A stretch of 59,730 nt of DNA from DAIRET01 sp036795455 (GTDB taxonomy: Bacteria; Bacteroidota; Ignavibacteria; Ignavibacteriales; Ignavibacteriaceae): positions 1 to 59,730 of the forward strand of contig DAIRET010000003.1 of assembly GCA_036795455.1 (NCBI GenBank). The letters are read 5' to 3'. This document shows, one piece after another, positions 53,242 through 59,730 of the stretch. The notes beneath the pieces were generated by a model. The model was not told the origin of the DNA, did no database searches, and saw only the letters and a program-made list of their open reading frames with translations. Every line of letters begins with the position of its first letter. Positions within the stretch are counted from its first letter, which is position 1. Position numbers and translations under genes: made by a program.

Positions 53242-55025
53242 TATCTAAACCTATCTCTAAAATAATTTTCAATACGCTGTTTAAGCAGCATTGCTTCTTT
53301 TGTTGTAAATGGATTAATCTTATATGAAAAGAAAACGGCTTTTAACACTTCGTTAGCCTCATCAAAATTGCGGCACTCCGTGATTCTTTCAAGAGTGTTG
53401 ACAAAATCGATACTATCCTGGTTGAATATTACTGCAACAATCTTCATTGATTCTTTTGCCGTAAAATAATCAAAAAGGTCAATTTGCGGAGAATCTTCAT
53501 CAACTACGTTCTCTTTTTCTTGATGTGTTTCAACTACAGGTTGAGAATGTTCCGGCTCTTCAGCTTCTTCGGGTTGGCTTTCTTCAATGTCAATATTATC
53601 TTCCGCTATTGTTTCTATCTCTTCATTTTCTTCTGGAAGAATATCGTTGGCAGTCTCTTCCAATACTTCTGAAAAATCTTTAGAGGCTTCTTCTTTTATC
53701 TCTTTATCTTCCATCAAAATCTTTAGATAATCTTCTTCTTCCTGCCCGGATTCATTTTCAATAATTTCCAATTCTTCTTCGGGTTCGGGAGAAAGATAAA
53801 GGGAAAGCAGGTCTTCGGTAGTTGTGTCTTCTGTAGATTCTGTCGGTTCACTCTCGCTGGCTTCATCTTCTTCTATCGTTGATATAGGAATGCTCTCTGG
53901 TTCCGGAGTTGATTCTATTTCCTCTTCAATATCTTCAACGGCGGGGAATTCATCCGGCTGCATCTCAGTATCTTCGATTACCGGTAATTCATCTATCGGT
54001 GTTTCAATAACCGGATAATCATCTTCTTCATGCGGATTATAGTCTATCAGGTCCTCACTAACCGTGCTTTCTATTTCAATTTCGTTCTCAATTTCTAATT
54101 CGTTTGATTCGATTAATCCTGCCGGAAGTTCATCTTCTATTTCCAACGGTTCAGTTGTAACGGGAACATCCTCTACTAATTCTTCAACCGGTTCATCAAC
54201 TAATTTTGATTCGGCAGTTTCCAGTTCAACTTCTTGCACTTCGGGTTCAGGTTTCGTTTCAACTTCGACCGGGATATTCGCCATTAAAGCCTTGGCTACG
54301 TCTTTTATGTCGAATTTTTGTTTAGGGTCAACCGAAAGGAGCTTTCGTAATTTGTAAATTGAATCGCTTAGGTTTTTCTCTTTAAGAAAGATTTCATAAG
54401 TCCCCACGGATATTTTTTTCTTATTCACTTCACCCTGGTTAATAAAGTCGGATATACTTGTCAAACTATCTTCATATACTCTTTCGACCTGTGTTGAAAG
54501 AAGTTCGGCTTGAATTTTTTCAAGAAACTCTTCGAACTCTATATTACTTAAAGCCAGTATTTTTCTCTTCTCAATTACGTTTGTTATTATGTTTTTTATG
54601 TAACCGTAATAGTAAGCGTAATTCATAAAAAGAATTATTTCTTCTGTTGATTTAAGTTCATCGCCGTTAAAAATGAATTTCATATAAGTCCAGTTGGGGC
54701 GCAAAACGAAATTCACGTTAAACATAACCGCCTGCTCAACAAGTCTTTTCACATCTTCGTAGGGAATGAGTTTTTTCTTTTTAATTTCACCGGCAATAAG
54801 AGTAAAATATTTTGTTATTTCTTCACCGGAATAATCGAAGACAGATTTTTGAAGTAATTTCTGACGGTCTAAATAGATAAGATATTCGAGTTCTGCCGAT
54901 ATATATTGAACGATTGAAGGATGCACGCCTGCCGAAGTTAAACTTTCGAGAGTGAACAAAGAACCTGCTCTTTTTATCCTGTTCAGGTTGAAATCGGTAA
55001 TGAATTTTATCTCTTTTTCAAACAT
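53241..55025 (-). CDS. hypothetical protein with very acidic low-complexity middle, coupled to obgE
   Basis: I do not recognise this 594-residue protein. Residues 1-265 read as a folded helical domain (FITDFNLNRIKRAGSLFTLE, then RPNWTYMKFIFNGDELKSTE). Residues about 270-510 are dominated by Glu, Asp, Pro and Ser. Residues 515-594 form a second helical part (DLFDYFTAKESMKIVAVIF, ending QRIENYFRDRFR). It has no signal peptide or membrane helix, so it is cytoplasmic. It shares one base with obgE and is encoded just upstream, which points to a role linked to ribosome assembly or cell-size control, but only by context. Confidence 0.7.
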   Translation of the reverse strand: MFEKEIKFITDFNLNRIKRAGSLFTLESLTSAGVHPSIVQYISAELEYLIYLDRQKLLQKSVFDYSGEEITKYFTLIAGEIKKKKLIPYEDVKRLVEQAVMFNVNFVLRPNWTYMKFIFNGDELKSTEEIILFMNYAYYYGYIKNIITNVIEKRKILALSNIEFEEFLEKIQAELLSTQVERVYEDSLTSISDFINQGEVNKKKISVGTYEIFLKEKNLSDSIYKLRKLLSVDPKQKFDIKDVAKALMANIPVEVETKPEPEVQEVELETAESKLVDEPVEELVEDVPVTTEPLEIEDELPAGLIESNELEIENEIEIESTVSEDLIDYNPHEEDDYPVIETPIDELPVIEDTEMQPDEFPAVEDIEEEIESTPEPESIPISTIEEDEASESEPTESTEDTTTEDLLSLYLSPEPEEELEIIENESGQEEEDYLKILMEDKEIKEEASKDFSEVLEETANDILPEENEEIETIAEDNIDIEESQPEEAEEPEHSQPVVETHQEKENVVDEDSPQIDLFDYFTAKESMKIVAVIFNQDSIDFVNTLERITECRNFDEANEVLKAVFFSYKINPFTTKEAMLLKQRIENYFRDRFR

Positions 55026-55055
55026 GGCTTTTTCTCAAACTTACTAATAGTCTAA

Positions 55056-55091
55056 AATAAAAAAATCCCGATTAAAATTATAATCGGGATT
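55056..55091 (-). terminator. terminator of the sdhCAB operon
   Basis: An 11-bp perfect stem (55064-55074 with 55081-55091, arm AATCCCGATTA) and a 6-base loop are followed on the minus strand by TTTTTATTTT. It starts 21 bases after the sdhB stop. Confidence 0.9.
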
Positions 55092-55112
55092 GTGATTAAA
55101 AGAAGAAAATAG

Positions 55113-55883
55113 CTAAATATCCACCATTTCCGATGTAAATCTTGCTTTAATGAAATCCCGGTTCAATCTTGCGATGTTTTTAACAGAAATTCCCTTCGGG
55201 CATTCGGCTTCGCATGCATAAGTATTTGTACAACTTCCGAATCCCAACTCATCCATTACTTTCACCATTTTTTGAACACGGATGTATCGTTCCGGCTGCC
55301 CTTGAGGTAAAAGAGCATACTGCGAAACTTTAGCCGAAACAAAAAGCATTGCCGAAGCGTTTTTACACGCTGCAACACAAGCGCCGCAACCGATACAAGC
55401 TGCCGCATCAAAAGCTTCAGCAGCTTCATCTTTGGGTATCGGGATTGCATTTGCATCAGGCATTCCGCCGGTATTAACGGATATAAATCCGCCTGCTTGC
55501 AAGACTTTATCCATTGCAGAGCGATCGACAATTAAATCTTTCATTACGGGGAATGCCTTTGCACGGAACGGCTCTATATAAATTGTTTCACCATCTTTGA
55601 AGTTCCTCATGTGAAGCTGGCAAGTAGCAATTTTTCGTAAAGGACCATGTGGTTCACCGTTGATTACTAATCCGCATGTTCCGCAGATTCCTTCGCGGCA
55701 GTCGCTTTCAAAAGAAACAGGTAGTTCACCTTTTCTTTCAAGTCCGTCGTTTAGTTCGTCAAGCATTTCGAGGATTGAATCATCGGGTGAAACCGATACT
55801 TTATATTCAACGAAACTACCAACGGATTTAGAATTAGTCTGTCTCCAGATTTTTAAAGTCAGATTCAATTTTTTCTCACTCAT
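55113..55883 (-). CDS. sdhB: succinate dehydrogenase/fumarate reductase iron-sulfur subunit
   Basis: The [2Fe-2S] site is SDCREGICGTCGLVING, with the fourth Cys in ATCQLHM. The [4Fe-4S]/[3Fe-4S] sites are CIGCGACVAACKNAS and CTNTYACEAECPKGIS. This is the electron relay between the flavoprotein and the quinone-binding membrane subunit. 256 residues fits the Bacteroidota/epsilon-type SdhB. The ATG overlaps the sdhA stop by one base. It is the last gene of the sdhCAB operon, ahead of a strong terminator. Confidence 0.97.
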   Translation of the reverse strand: MSEKKLNLTLKIWRQTNSKSVGSFVEYKVSVSPDDSILEMLDELNDGLERKGELPVSFESDCREGICGTCGLVINGEPHGPLRKIATCQLHMRNFKDGETIYIEPFRAKAFPVMKDLIVDRSAMDKVLQAGGFISVNTGGMPDANAIPIPKDEAAEAFDAAACIGCGACVAACKNASAMLFVSAKVSQYALLPQGQPERYIRVQKMVKVMDELGFGSCTNTYACEAECPKGISVKNIARLNRDFIKARFTSEMVDI

Positions 55884-57793
55884 TATTTATAACTCCTCAC
55901 CGATGGTTTAACATATTCAAATTCAAGCGGTTCTTTATTTAGCTCCCAACTGCCGATGTCTTTATACTCCCACGCAGAAACGTATGAATACTCTTCGTCA
56001 TTCCGTTTTGCTTCTCCGTCTTCGTATTGGTATTCTTCGCGGAAGTGTCCGCCGCACGATTCGTTTCTTTGCAATGCGTCAACCGCCATCAGTTCACCGA
56101 GTTCAAGGTAATCGATTACTCTACCGGCACGCTCAAGTGTCTGGTTAATATCTTTAGCATCTCCGACAACTTTTACTTCTTTCCAGAAAAGCTCTCTTAA
56201 TTCTCTAATCTCTTCGATTGCTGATTTAAGCCCGGCTTCATTACGTCCCATGCCGACTTTATTCCACATTATTCTACCGAGTTTTTTATGGATTTCGTCA
56301 ACAGTCATTTTTCCGTTTACGGACAACAGCCTTTTTACTGTATCTTCGATTCCTTTTGCTACATTGGAAAATTCTTGATTGTCAACCGGAACGAGAGCCG
56401 GTTTATAACTTGCAAGATAATCACCGATTGTATAAGGAATAACAAAGTAGCCGTCTGCAAGTCCCTGCATCAAAGCACTTGCACCAAGCCTATTTGCACC
56501 GTGGTCTGAGAAGTTTGCTTCACCGAGAACAAACAAACCCGGAACTGTACTCATTAAGTTGTAATCTACCCATAAACCGCCCATTGTATAGTGCGGGGCA
56601 GGATAGATTTTCATCGGAACGTTGTAAGGATTTTCACCCGTTATTGTTTCATAAATCTCGAACAGGTTACCGTAACGCTCTTCAATTGTTTTTCTACCGA
56701 GTCTGTTGATTGAATCTCTAAAGTCGAGATAAACGGCTTCCTGCCCTTTTGCACCTCTGCCGTTGTCGATCACTTCTTTGGCGCTTCGGGAAGAAATATC
56801 GCGTGGAGAAAGATTTCCGAAAGAGGGATATTTCCTTTCAAGGTAGTAATCCCTTTCATCTTCCGGGATATTATTCGGTTCACGCATATCTTTTTTATTT
56901 TTCGAAACCCATATTCGGCCGTCGTTACGTAGGCTTTCGCTCATTAAGGTTAATTTAGATTGTCCCTCTCCATGAACGGGAAGGCATGTCGGATGAATTT
57001 GAGTAAAGCATGGATTACCAAACAATGCCCCCTTTTTGTGTGCACGCCATATTGCCGTTGTATTGCAGTTCATTGCATTTGTAGATAAGAAAAATACATT
57101 TGCATAACCTCCGGTAGCAAGTATGACTGCATGTGCAGAGTACTTTTCGATTTCGCCTGTAACAAGGTCACGGACTATAATTCCTTTAGCTGCCCCGTCA
57201 ATAACGACAACATCAAGCATCTCTTTCCGGTTGTACATTTTAACGGTTCCTTTACCGATTTGTCTGTTCAATGCACTGACTGCACCGAGAAGAAGCTGCT
57301 GACCGGTTTGTCCTTTTGCGTAAAAAGTTCTTGAAACCTGTGCCCCGCCGAATGAACGGTTATCAAGCAAGCCTCCGTATTCCCTTGCAAACGGAACACC
57401 CTGGGCAACACATTGATCTATAATATTTCCGCTTACTTCTGCAAGTCTATAAACATTTGCTTCCCTTGCACGGAAGTCGCCTCCTTTTACAGTATCATAA
57501 AACAAACGGAAAACAGAATCGCCGTCATTTTGATAATTTTTTGCCGCATTAATTCCTCCCTGGGCAGAAATACTATGAGCACGGCGGGCGCTGTCGTGAT
57601 AAGTAAATGCTTTTACATTGTAACCGAGTTCACCGAGTGAAGCGGCTGCCGATGCACCTGCAAGACCGGTTCCGACAACAATAATATCGTATTTACGCTT
57701 GTTGGCGGGATTGATCAGCTTCATATTAAATTTGTGATTAGTCCATTTTTCGGCAATAGGACCCTGCGGTATTTTAGAGTCTAACTTTACCAT
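55883..57793 (-). CDS. sdhA: succinate dehydrogenase/fumarate reductase flavoprotein subunit
   Basis: The dinucleotide-binding site is IIVVGTGLAGASAAASLGEL. The covalent-FAD histidine lies in RRAHSISAQGGINAAKN. Substrate-site residues are in QIHPTCLPVHGEGQSKLTLM and in the Arg of LSPRDISSRSAKEV, and APHYTMGGLWVDYNL is typical of the capping domain end. It oxidises succinate to fumarate (or the reverse). 636 residues matches the Bacteroidota type. It overlaps sdhC and sdhB by one base each, so all three are translationally coupled. Confidence 0.97.
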   Translation of the reverse strand: MVKLDSKIPQGPIAEKWTNHKFNMKLINPANKRKYDIIVVGTGLAGASAAASLGELGYNVKAFTYHDSARRAHSISAQGGINAAKNYQNDGDSVFRLFYDTVKGGDFRAREANVYRLAEVSGNIIDQCVAQGVPFAREYGGLLDNRSFGGAQVSRTFYAKGQTGQQLLLGAVSALNRQIGKGTVKMYNRKEMLDVVVIDGAAKGIIVRDLVTGEIEKYSAHAVILATGGYANVFFLSTNAMNCNTTAIWRAHKKGALFGNPCFTQIHPTCLPVHGEGQSKLTLMSESLRNDGRIWVSKNKKDMREPNNIPEDERDYYLERKYPSFGNLSPRDISSRSAKEVIDNGRGAKGQEAVYLDFRDSINRLGRKTIEERYGNLFEIYETITGENPYNVPMKIYPAPHYTMGGLWVDYNLMSTVPGLFVLGEANFSDHGANRLGASALMQGLADGYFVIPYTIGDYLASYKPALVPVDNQEFSNVAKGIEDTVKRLLSVNGKMTVDEIHKKLGRIMWNKVGMGRNEAGLKSAIEEIRELRELFWKEVKVVGDAKDINQTLERAGRVIDYLELGELMAVDALQRNESCGGHFREEYQYEDGEAKRNDEEYSYVSAWEYKDIGSWELNKEPLEFEYVKPSVRSYK

Positions 57794-58455
57794 TAGCTAC
57801 CTCCGTAAATTAGTAAAAAATAGAAGGGAATTGCTGCAAATCCGATTGCCATTAAAAAGGCATAGATTGTTCCGGCGGTTTTAATTACCGGCGAATACTT
57901 GTTGTGATTCCATCCGAAAGTTTGAAATGCACTTTGAAACCCGTGATTGAGATGGAAACCCATTACTATCATTGCGATAATATATAAAATAGAATACCAT
58001 TCAACCTGGAACCAGCCGACAACAATTTCGTAGAGATCGGGATGTTCCGTCCCGGTAAAATTATATTTATACCAGAAAGTTTGAAGGTGAACTACAAGAA
58101 AAATGAAAATTGCACTTCCCGTTAAAATCATTGTTCTTGAAGAAAAAGTACTGTTCTTTGAAGAAGCGTTGATTTTGTAGTCAACAGGACGGGCGATTTT
58201 ATTTTCTATCCACAGTCTAACAGCATTGATAATATGCAGAATAATAATCAAAGCGAGGACTAATTCGATAATCCTCACAACAGGTTTAACTAAACCAAGT
58301 GTGGATGCATATGTATTAAAAGCTTCCCGCCCGAAATAGAGGGTGAAATTACCCGCGAGATGAATTAGAAGAAATAAAATCAGGCAAATACCGGTTATTG
58401 CCATAACCAGCTTCTTGCCGATAGATGAGTTCCAGAAATTAAATAACCAACCCAC
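57793..58455 (-). CDS. sdhC: succinate dehydrogenase cytochrome b subunit (type B, five-helix)
   Basis: Five hydrophobic helices are visible, with heme-ligand candidates in LFLLIHLAGNFTLYFG, IIILHIINAVRLW, FLVVHLQTFWYKY and MGFHLNHGFQSAFQT. This is the pattern of the single-subunit diheme type B membrane anchor (as in Bacteroides, Bacillus and Wolinella). It carries electrons from SdhB to menaquinone. The start at 58455 has AAAGGAG upstream. It is the first gene of the operon; an inverted repeat lies 34-49 bases upstream. Confidence 0.93.
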   Translation of the reverse strand: MGWLFNFWNSSIGKKLVMAITGICLILFLLIHLAGNFTLYFGREAFNTYASTLGLVKPVVRIIELVLALIIILHIINAVRLWIENKIARPVDYKINASSKNSTFSSRTMILTGSAIFIFLVVHLQTFWYKYNFTGTEHPDLYEIVVGWFQVEWYSILYIIAMIVMGFHLNHGFQSAFQTFGWNHNKYSPVIKTAGTIYAFLMAIGFAAIPFYFLLIYGGS

Positions 58456-58488
58456 TAAAAACTCCTTTAGTTGTGAAGAAATGCCCGG

Positions 58489-58504
58489 CAGATGAAATCA
58501 TCTG
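58489..58504. repeat. short inverted repeat in the sdhC upstream region
   Basis: Arms CAGATGA (58489-58495) and TCATCTG (58498-58504) around a 2-base centre. It could be an operator for the sdh operon or be chance. Confidence 0.3.
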
Positions 58505-58660
58505 TATTGAATATATGAAACACTAAATTCTTTATTCGTTTGCGTGCAACTTAAAAATTTTAAGGTTCAAAATCAAACAAAAATTTGAAAGTTTAGCAGG
58601 CTTGTAAAAGTATTTATTACTTTAAAGATGTTAGAAAAGAATAAGCTGGTATCGGTAACT

Positions 58661-58696
58661 AAAAAAGTAAAACCGCCTTCGCTAAAAGGCGGTTTT
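58661..58696 (-). terminator. terminator of tpiA
   Basis: An 11-bp stem (58669-58679 with 58686-58696, arm AAAACCGCCTT) and a 6-base loop are followed on the minus strand by TAC and a run of six T (58661-58666). It begins 13 bases after the tpiA stop. Confidence 0.9.
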
Positions 58697-58709
58697 AATT
58701 GTTCTATTC

Positions 58710-59465
58710 TTAACACGCTTCAATTATTTTCAAAAATGAATCGGCTTTTAAGCACGCACCGCCTACTAACGCTCCGTCTATATTCGGTTGTGATAATAAT
58801 TCTTTTGCGTTATCCGGTTTTACACTTCCGCCGTATTGTATGATTACATTATCTGCAACAATAGAGGAATATAACTCTTTTACGAGATTGCGGATATAAA
58901 CGTGAACTTCTTCTGCCTGTCCCGGGGTTGCATTTTTACCAGTACCAATTGCCCAAACAGGTTCATATGCTATAATTACATTTTTCATTTCTTCGGTATT
59001 AACGTTTTTTAATCCTTCAACTACCTGTCTTTTTATAACATCGAAAGTAACATTAGACTCCCTCTCTTCAAGAGTTTCTCCGATACAGAATATCGGTTTT
59101 AACCCGCTTGACAACGCTTTGTGGACTTTCTTGTTTATTAAAGAATCCGGTTCGTTAAAAATAGTTCTTCTTTCGGAATGACCGAGAATAACATATTCGC
59201 ATCCCACGCTTTTAAGCATTGATGCTGATATTTCTCCCGTATATGCGCCGTTTTCTTCGTAATACATGTTTTGTGCACCGAGTTGGATTTTTGATTCTTT
59301 TATCAACTCTTTTGCCGTTTCAAGTGAAGTGTAAGGAGGACATACAATAACGTTACAATTTATATCAATATCTTTTAATGAATTCTTTAAACCTGAAATT
59401 AGCTCGATAGAGCCGTTCAAATCCATATTCATTTTCCAGTTGCCAGCAATTACTTTTTTACGCAT
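58710..59465 (-). CDS. tpiA: triosephosphate isomerase
   Basis: The catalytic residues are in the usual motifs: Lys in VIAGNWKMNMD, His in YVILGHSERRTIF and Glu in IIAYEPVWAIGTGKNATP. The phosphate-binding loop is VIIQYGGSVKPDNAKEL and IDGALVGGACLK. The enzyme interconverts dihydroxyacetone phosphate and glyceraldehyde-3-phosphate. 251 residues is full length. The start at 59465 has AAGGAAA upstream. A promoter-like TAATTTTG lies about 36 bases before it, and a terminator follows the stop. Confidence 0.98.
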   Translation of the reverse strand: MRKKVIAGNWKMNMDLNGSIELISGLKNSLKDIDINCNVIVCPPYTSLETAKELIKESKIQLGAQNMYYEENGAYTGEISASMLKSVGCEYVILGHSERRTIFNEPDSLINKKVHKALSSGLKPIFCIGETLEERESNVTFDVIKRQVVEGLKNVNTEEMKNVIIAYEPVWAIGTGKNATPGQAEEVHVYIRNLVKELYSSIVADNVIIQYGGSVKPDNAKELLSQPNIDGALVGGACLKADSFLKIIEAC

Positions 59466-59480
59466 TTCGTTTCCTTGTTA

Positions 59481-59711
59481 ATGTTTGAAATTTTATGTGT
59501 CAAAATTAACAAAAACAGGGTTAAGAACATCGGGTTTGATGGAAGTATTCGAGTACTTATATTTTTGAATGGGACACTGATTTGTTATGATCCATCAGTG
59601 GAAATCATAAACCATCATACAATTGGTATTTGGGAATTGATAATTATTTGCTTTTTGTTATTTGTATCTTGGTTTTTAAAGAGGCTTCGGGGTTCGACTA
59701 TAAAAACATAG
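59481..59711 (+). CDS. possible small membrane protein (doubtful)
   Basis: A 76-codon frame from ATG 59481 has a late hydrophobic stretch (GIWELIIICFLLFVSWFL) followed by KRLRG. No Shine-Dalgarno is evident, and its first part overlaps the tpiA promoter candidate. The stop codon lies in the loop of an inverted repeat (59685-59694 with 59714-59723). I cannot tell whether it is expressed. Confidence 0.25.
   Translation: MFEILCVKINKNRVKNIGFDGSIRVLIFLNGTLICYDPSVEIINHHTIGIWELIIICFLLFVSWFLKRLRGSTIKT
59501..59530 (-). promoter_or_regulatory. candidate promoter for tpiA
   Basis: On the minus strand, TAATTTTG (59501-59508) fully matches TAnnTTTG. An ATG triplet 19 bases upstream (59528-59530) stands where TTG would be expected, so the upstream element is imperfect. 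Confidence 0.35.
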
Positions 59712-59723
59712 CCAACCCCGAAG
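59685..59723. repeat. perfect 10-bp inverted repeat at the right edge, possible terminator
   Basis: Arms CTTCGGGGTT (59685-59694) and AACCCCGAAG (59714-59723) with a 19-base loop. No T run is visible on the plus strand before the window ends; on the minus strand CCTCTTTAAAA follows. It may belong to a minus-strand gene beyond the edge. Confidence 0.4.
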
Positions 59724-59730
59724 ATTAAAA

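Noticed and set aside
53824..54357. Ser/Thr-rich ORFs on the plus strand
   Set aside because: They are antisense shadows of the acidic low-complexity coding region of the gene at 53241-55025; the same holds for the Ser-rich ORF opposite the anti-sigma linker at 8282-8683.
1..59730. CRISPR array, prophage, insertion sequence or integrase
   Set aside because: No regularly spaced repeats, transposase, integrase or phage structural motifs were seen on either strand.

Overview
This 59.7 kb window looks like chromosomal DNA from a member of the Ignavibacteria/Chlorobi side of the Bacteroidota. Four things suggest this. The first protein ends in a type IX secretion sorting domain with the YPNPFNP signature. 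The succinate dehydrogenase is of the Bacteroidota sdhCAB type. A DUF4837 lipoprotein is present. Several intergenic regions carry promoter-like pairs of the Bacteroidota form TTG-N19..21-TAnnTTTG. The assignment is inference from gene content; no rRNA is present. I saw no insertion sequence, prophage or CRISPR array. Genes are dense, and most are core metabolism or housekeeping mixed with secreted enzymes.

Layout. (1) 1-4.5 kb: the end of a secreted T9SS cargo gene, then a minus-strand SGNH hydrolase whose probable N-terminal part is cut off by an in-frame TAA, then a SurA-like prolyl isomerase. (2) 4.8-7.3 kb: a small operon of a PduS-like Fe-S flavoprotein, a PduT-like tandem-BMC shell protein with a pore-type cysteine, and a LOG-family protein. 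It resembles a satellite bacterial microcompartment locus. (3) 7.3-12.5 kb: an ECF-type sigma factor with an RskA-like anti-sigma factor, a membrane protein, a SpoIID-like protein and a GT4 glycosyltransferase. (4) 12.5-19.6 kb, minus strand: phoH, a lipoprotein, priA, a TonB-dependent receptor and rpiB. (5) 19.7-30.2 kb: a six-PAS hybrid histidine kinase, an exported pullulanase, two methyltransferases, an ArsB/SLC13-type transporter, a COG2509 flavoprotein and a GIY-YIG protein.

(6) 30.4-40.3 kb: a long plus-strand operon of greA, ribD, a Tat-exported N-acyl-D-amino-acid deacylase, ribE, tilS, hpt, ftsH, a polyprenol/diacylglycerol kinase and a DUF4837 lipoprotein. It begins with a terminator-like hairpin at the predicted transcription start of greA. 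(7) 40.3-45.7 kb: a SpoU methyltransferase, rlmN, a zinc-ribbon protein with rpsU behind two promoter-like motifs, a second LOG protein, dacB, secG and tRNA-Met(CAT). (8) 45.8-52.2 kb: exported or lipid-anchored enzymes (a GH9-CE4 fusion, an S9 peptidase, an M48 protease) and an aldo/keto reductase. (9) 52.2-59.5 kb: obgE with an unknown Glu-rich protein, sdhCAB and tpiA.

The points most worth a second look are the small BMC-type electron-transfer operon, the possible attenuator before greA, the in-frame stop in the SGNH hydrolase gene, the zinc-ribbon/rpsU unit and the GH9-CE4 fusion with an altered deacetylase metal motif. All function calls come from reading motifs by eye; no database search was possible.
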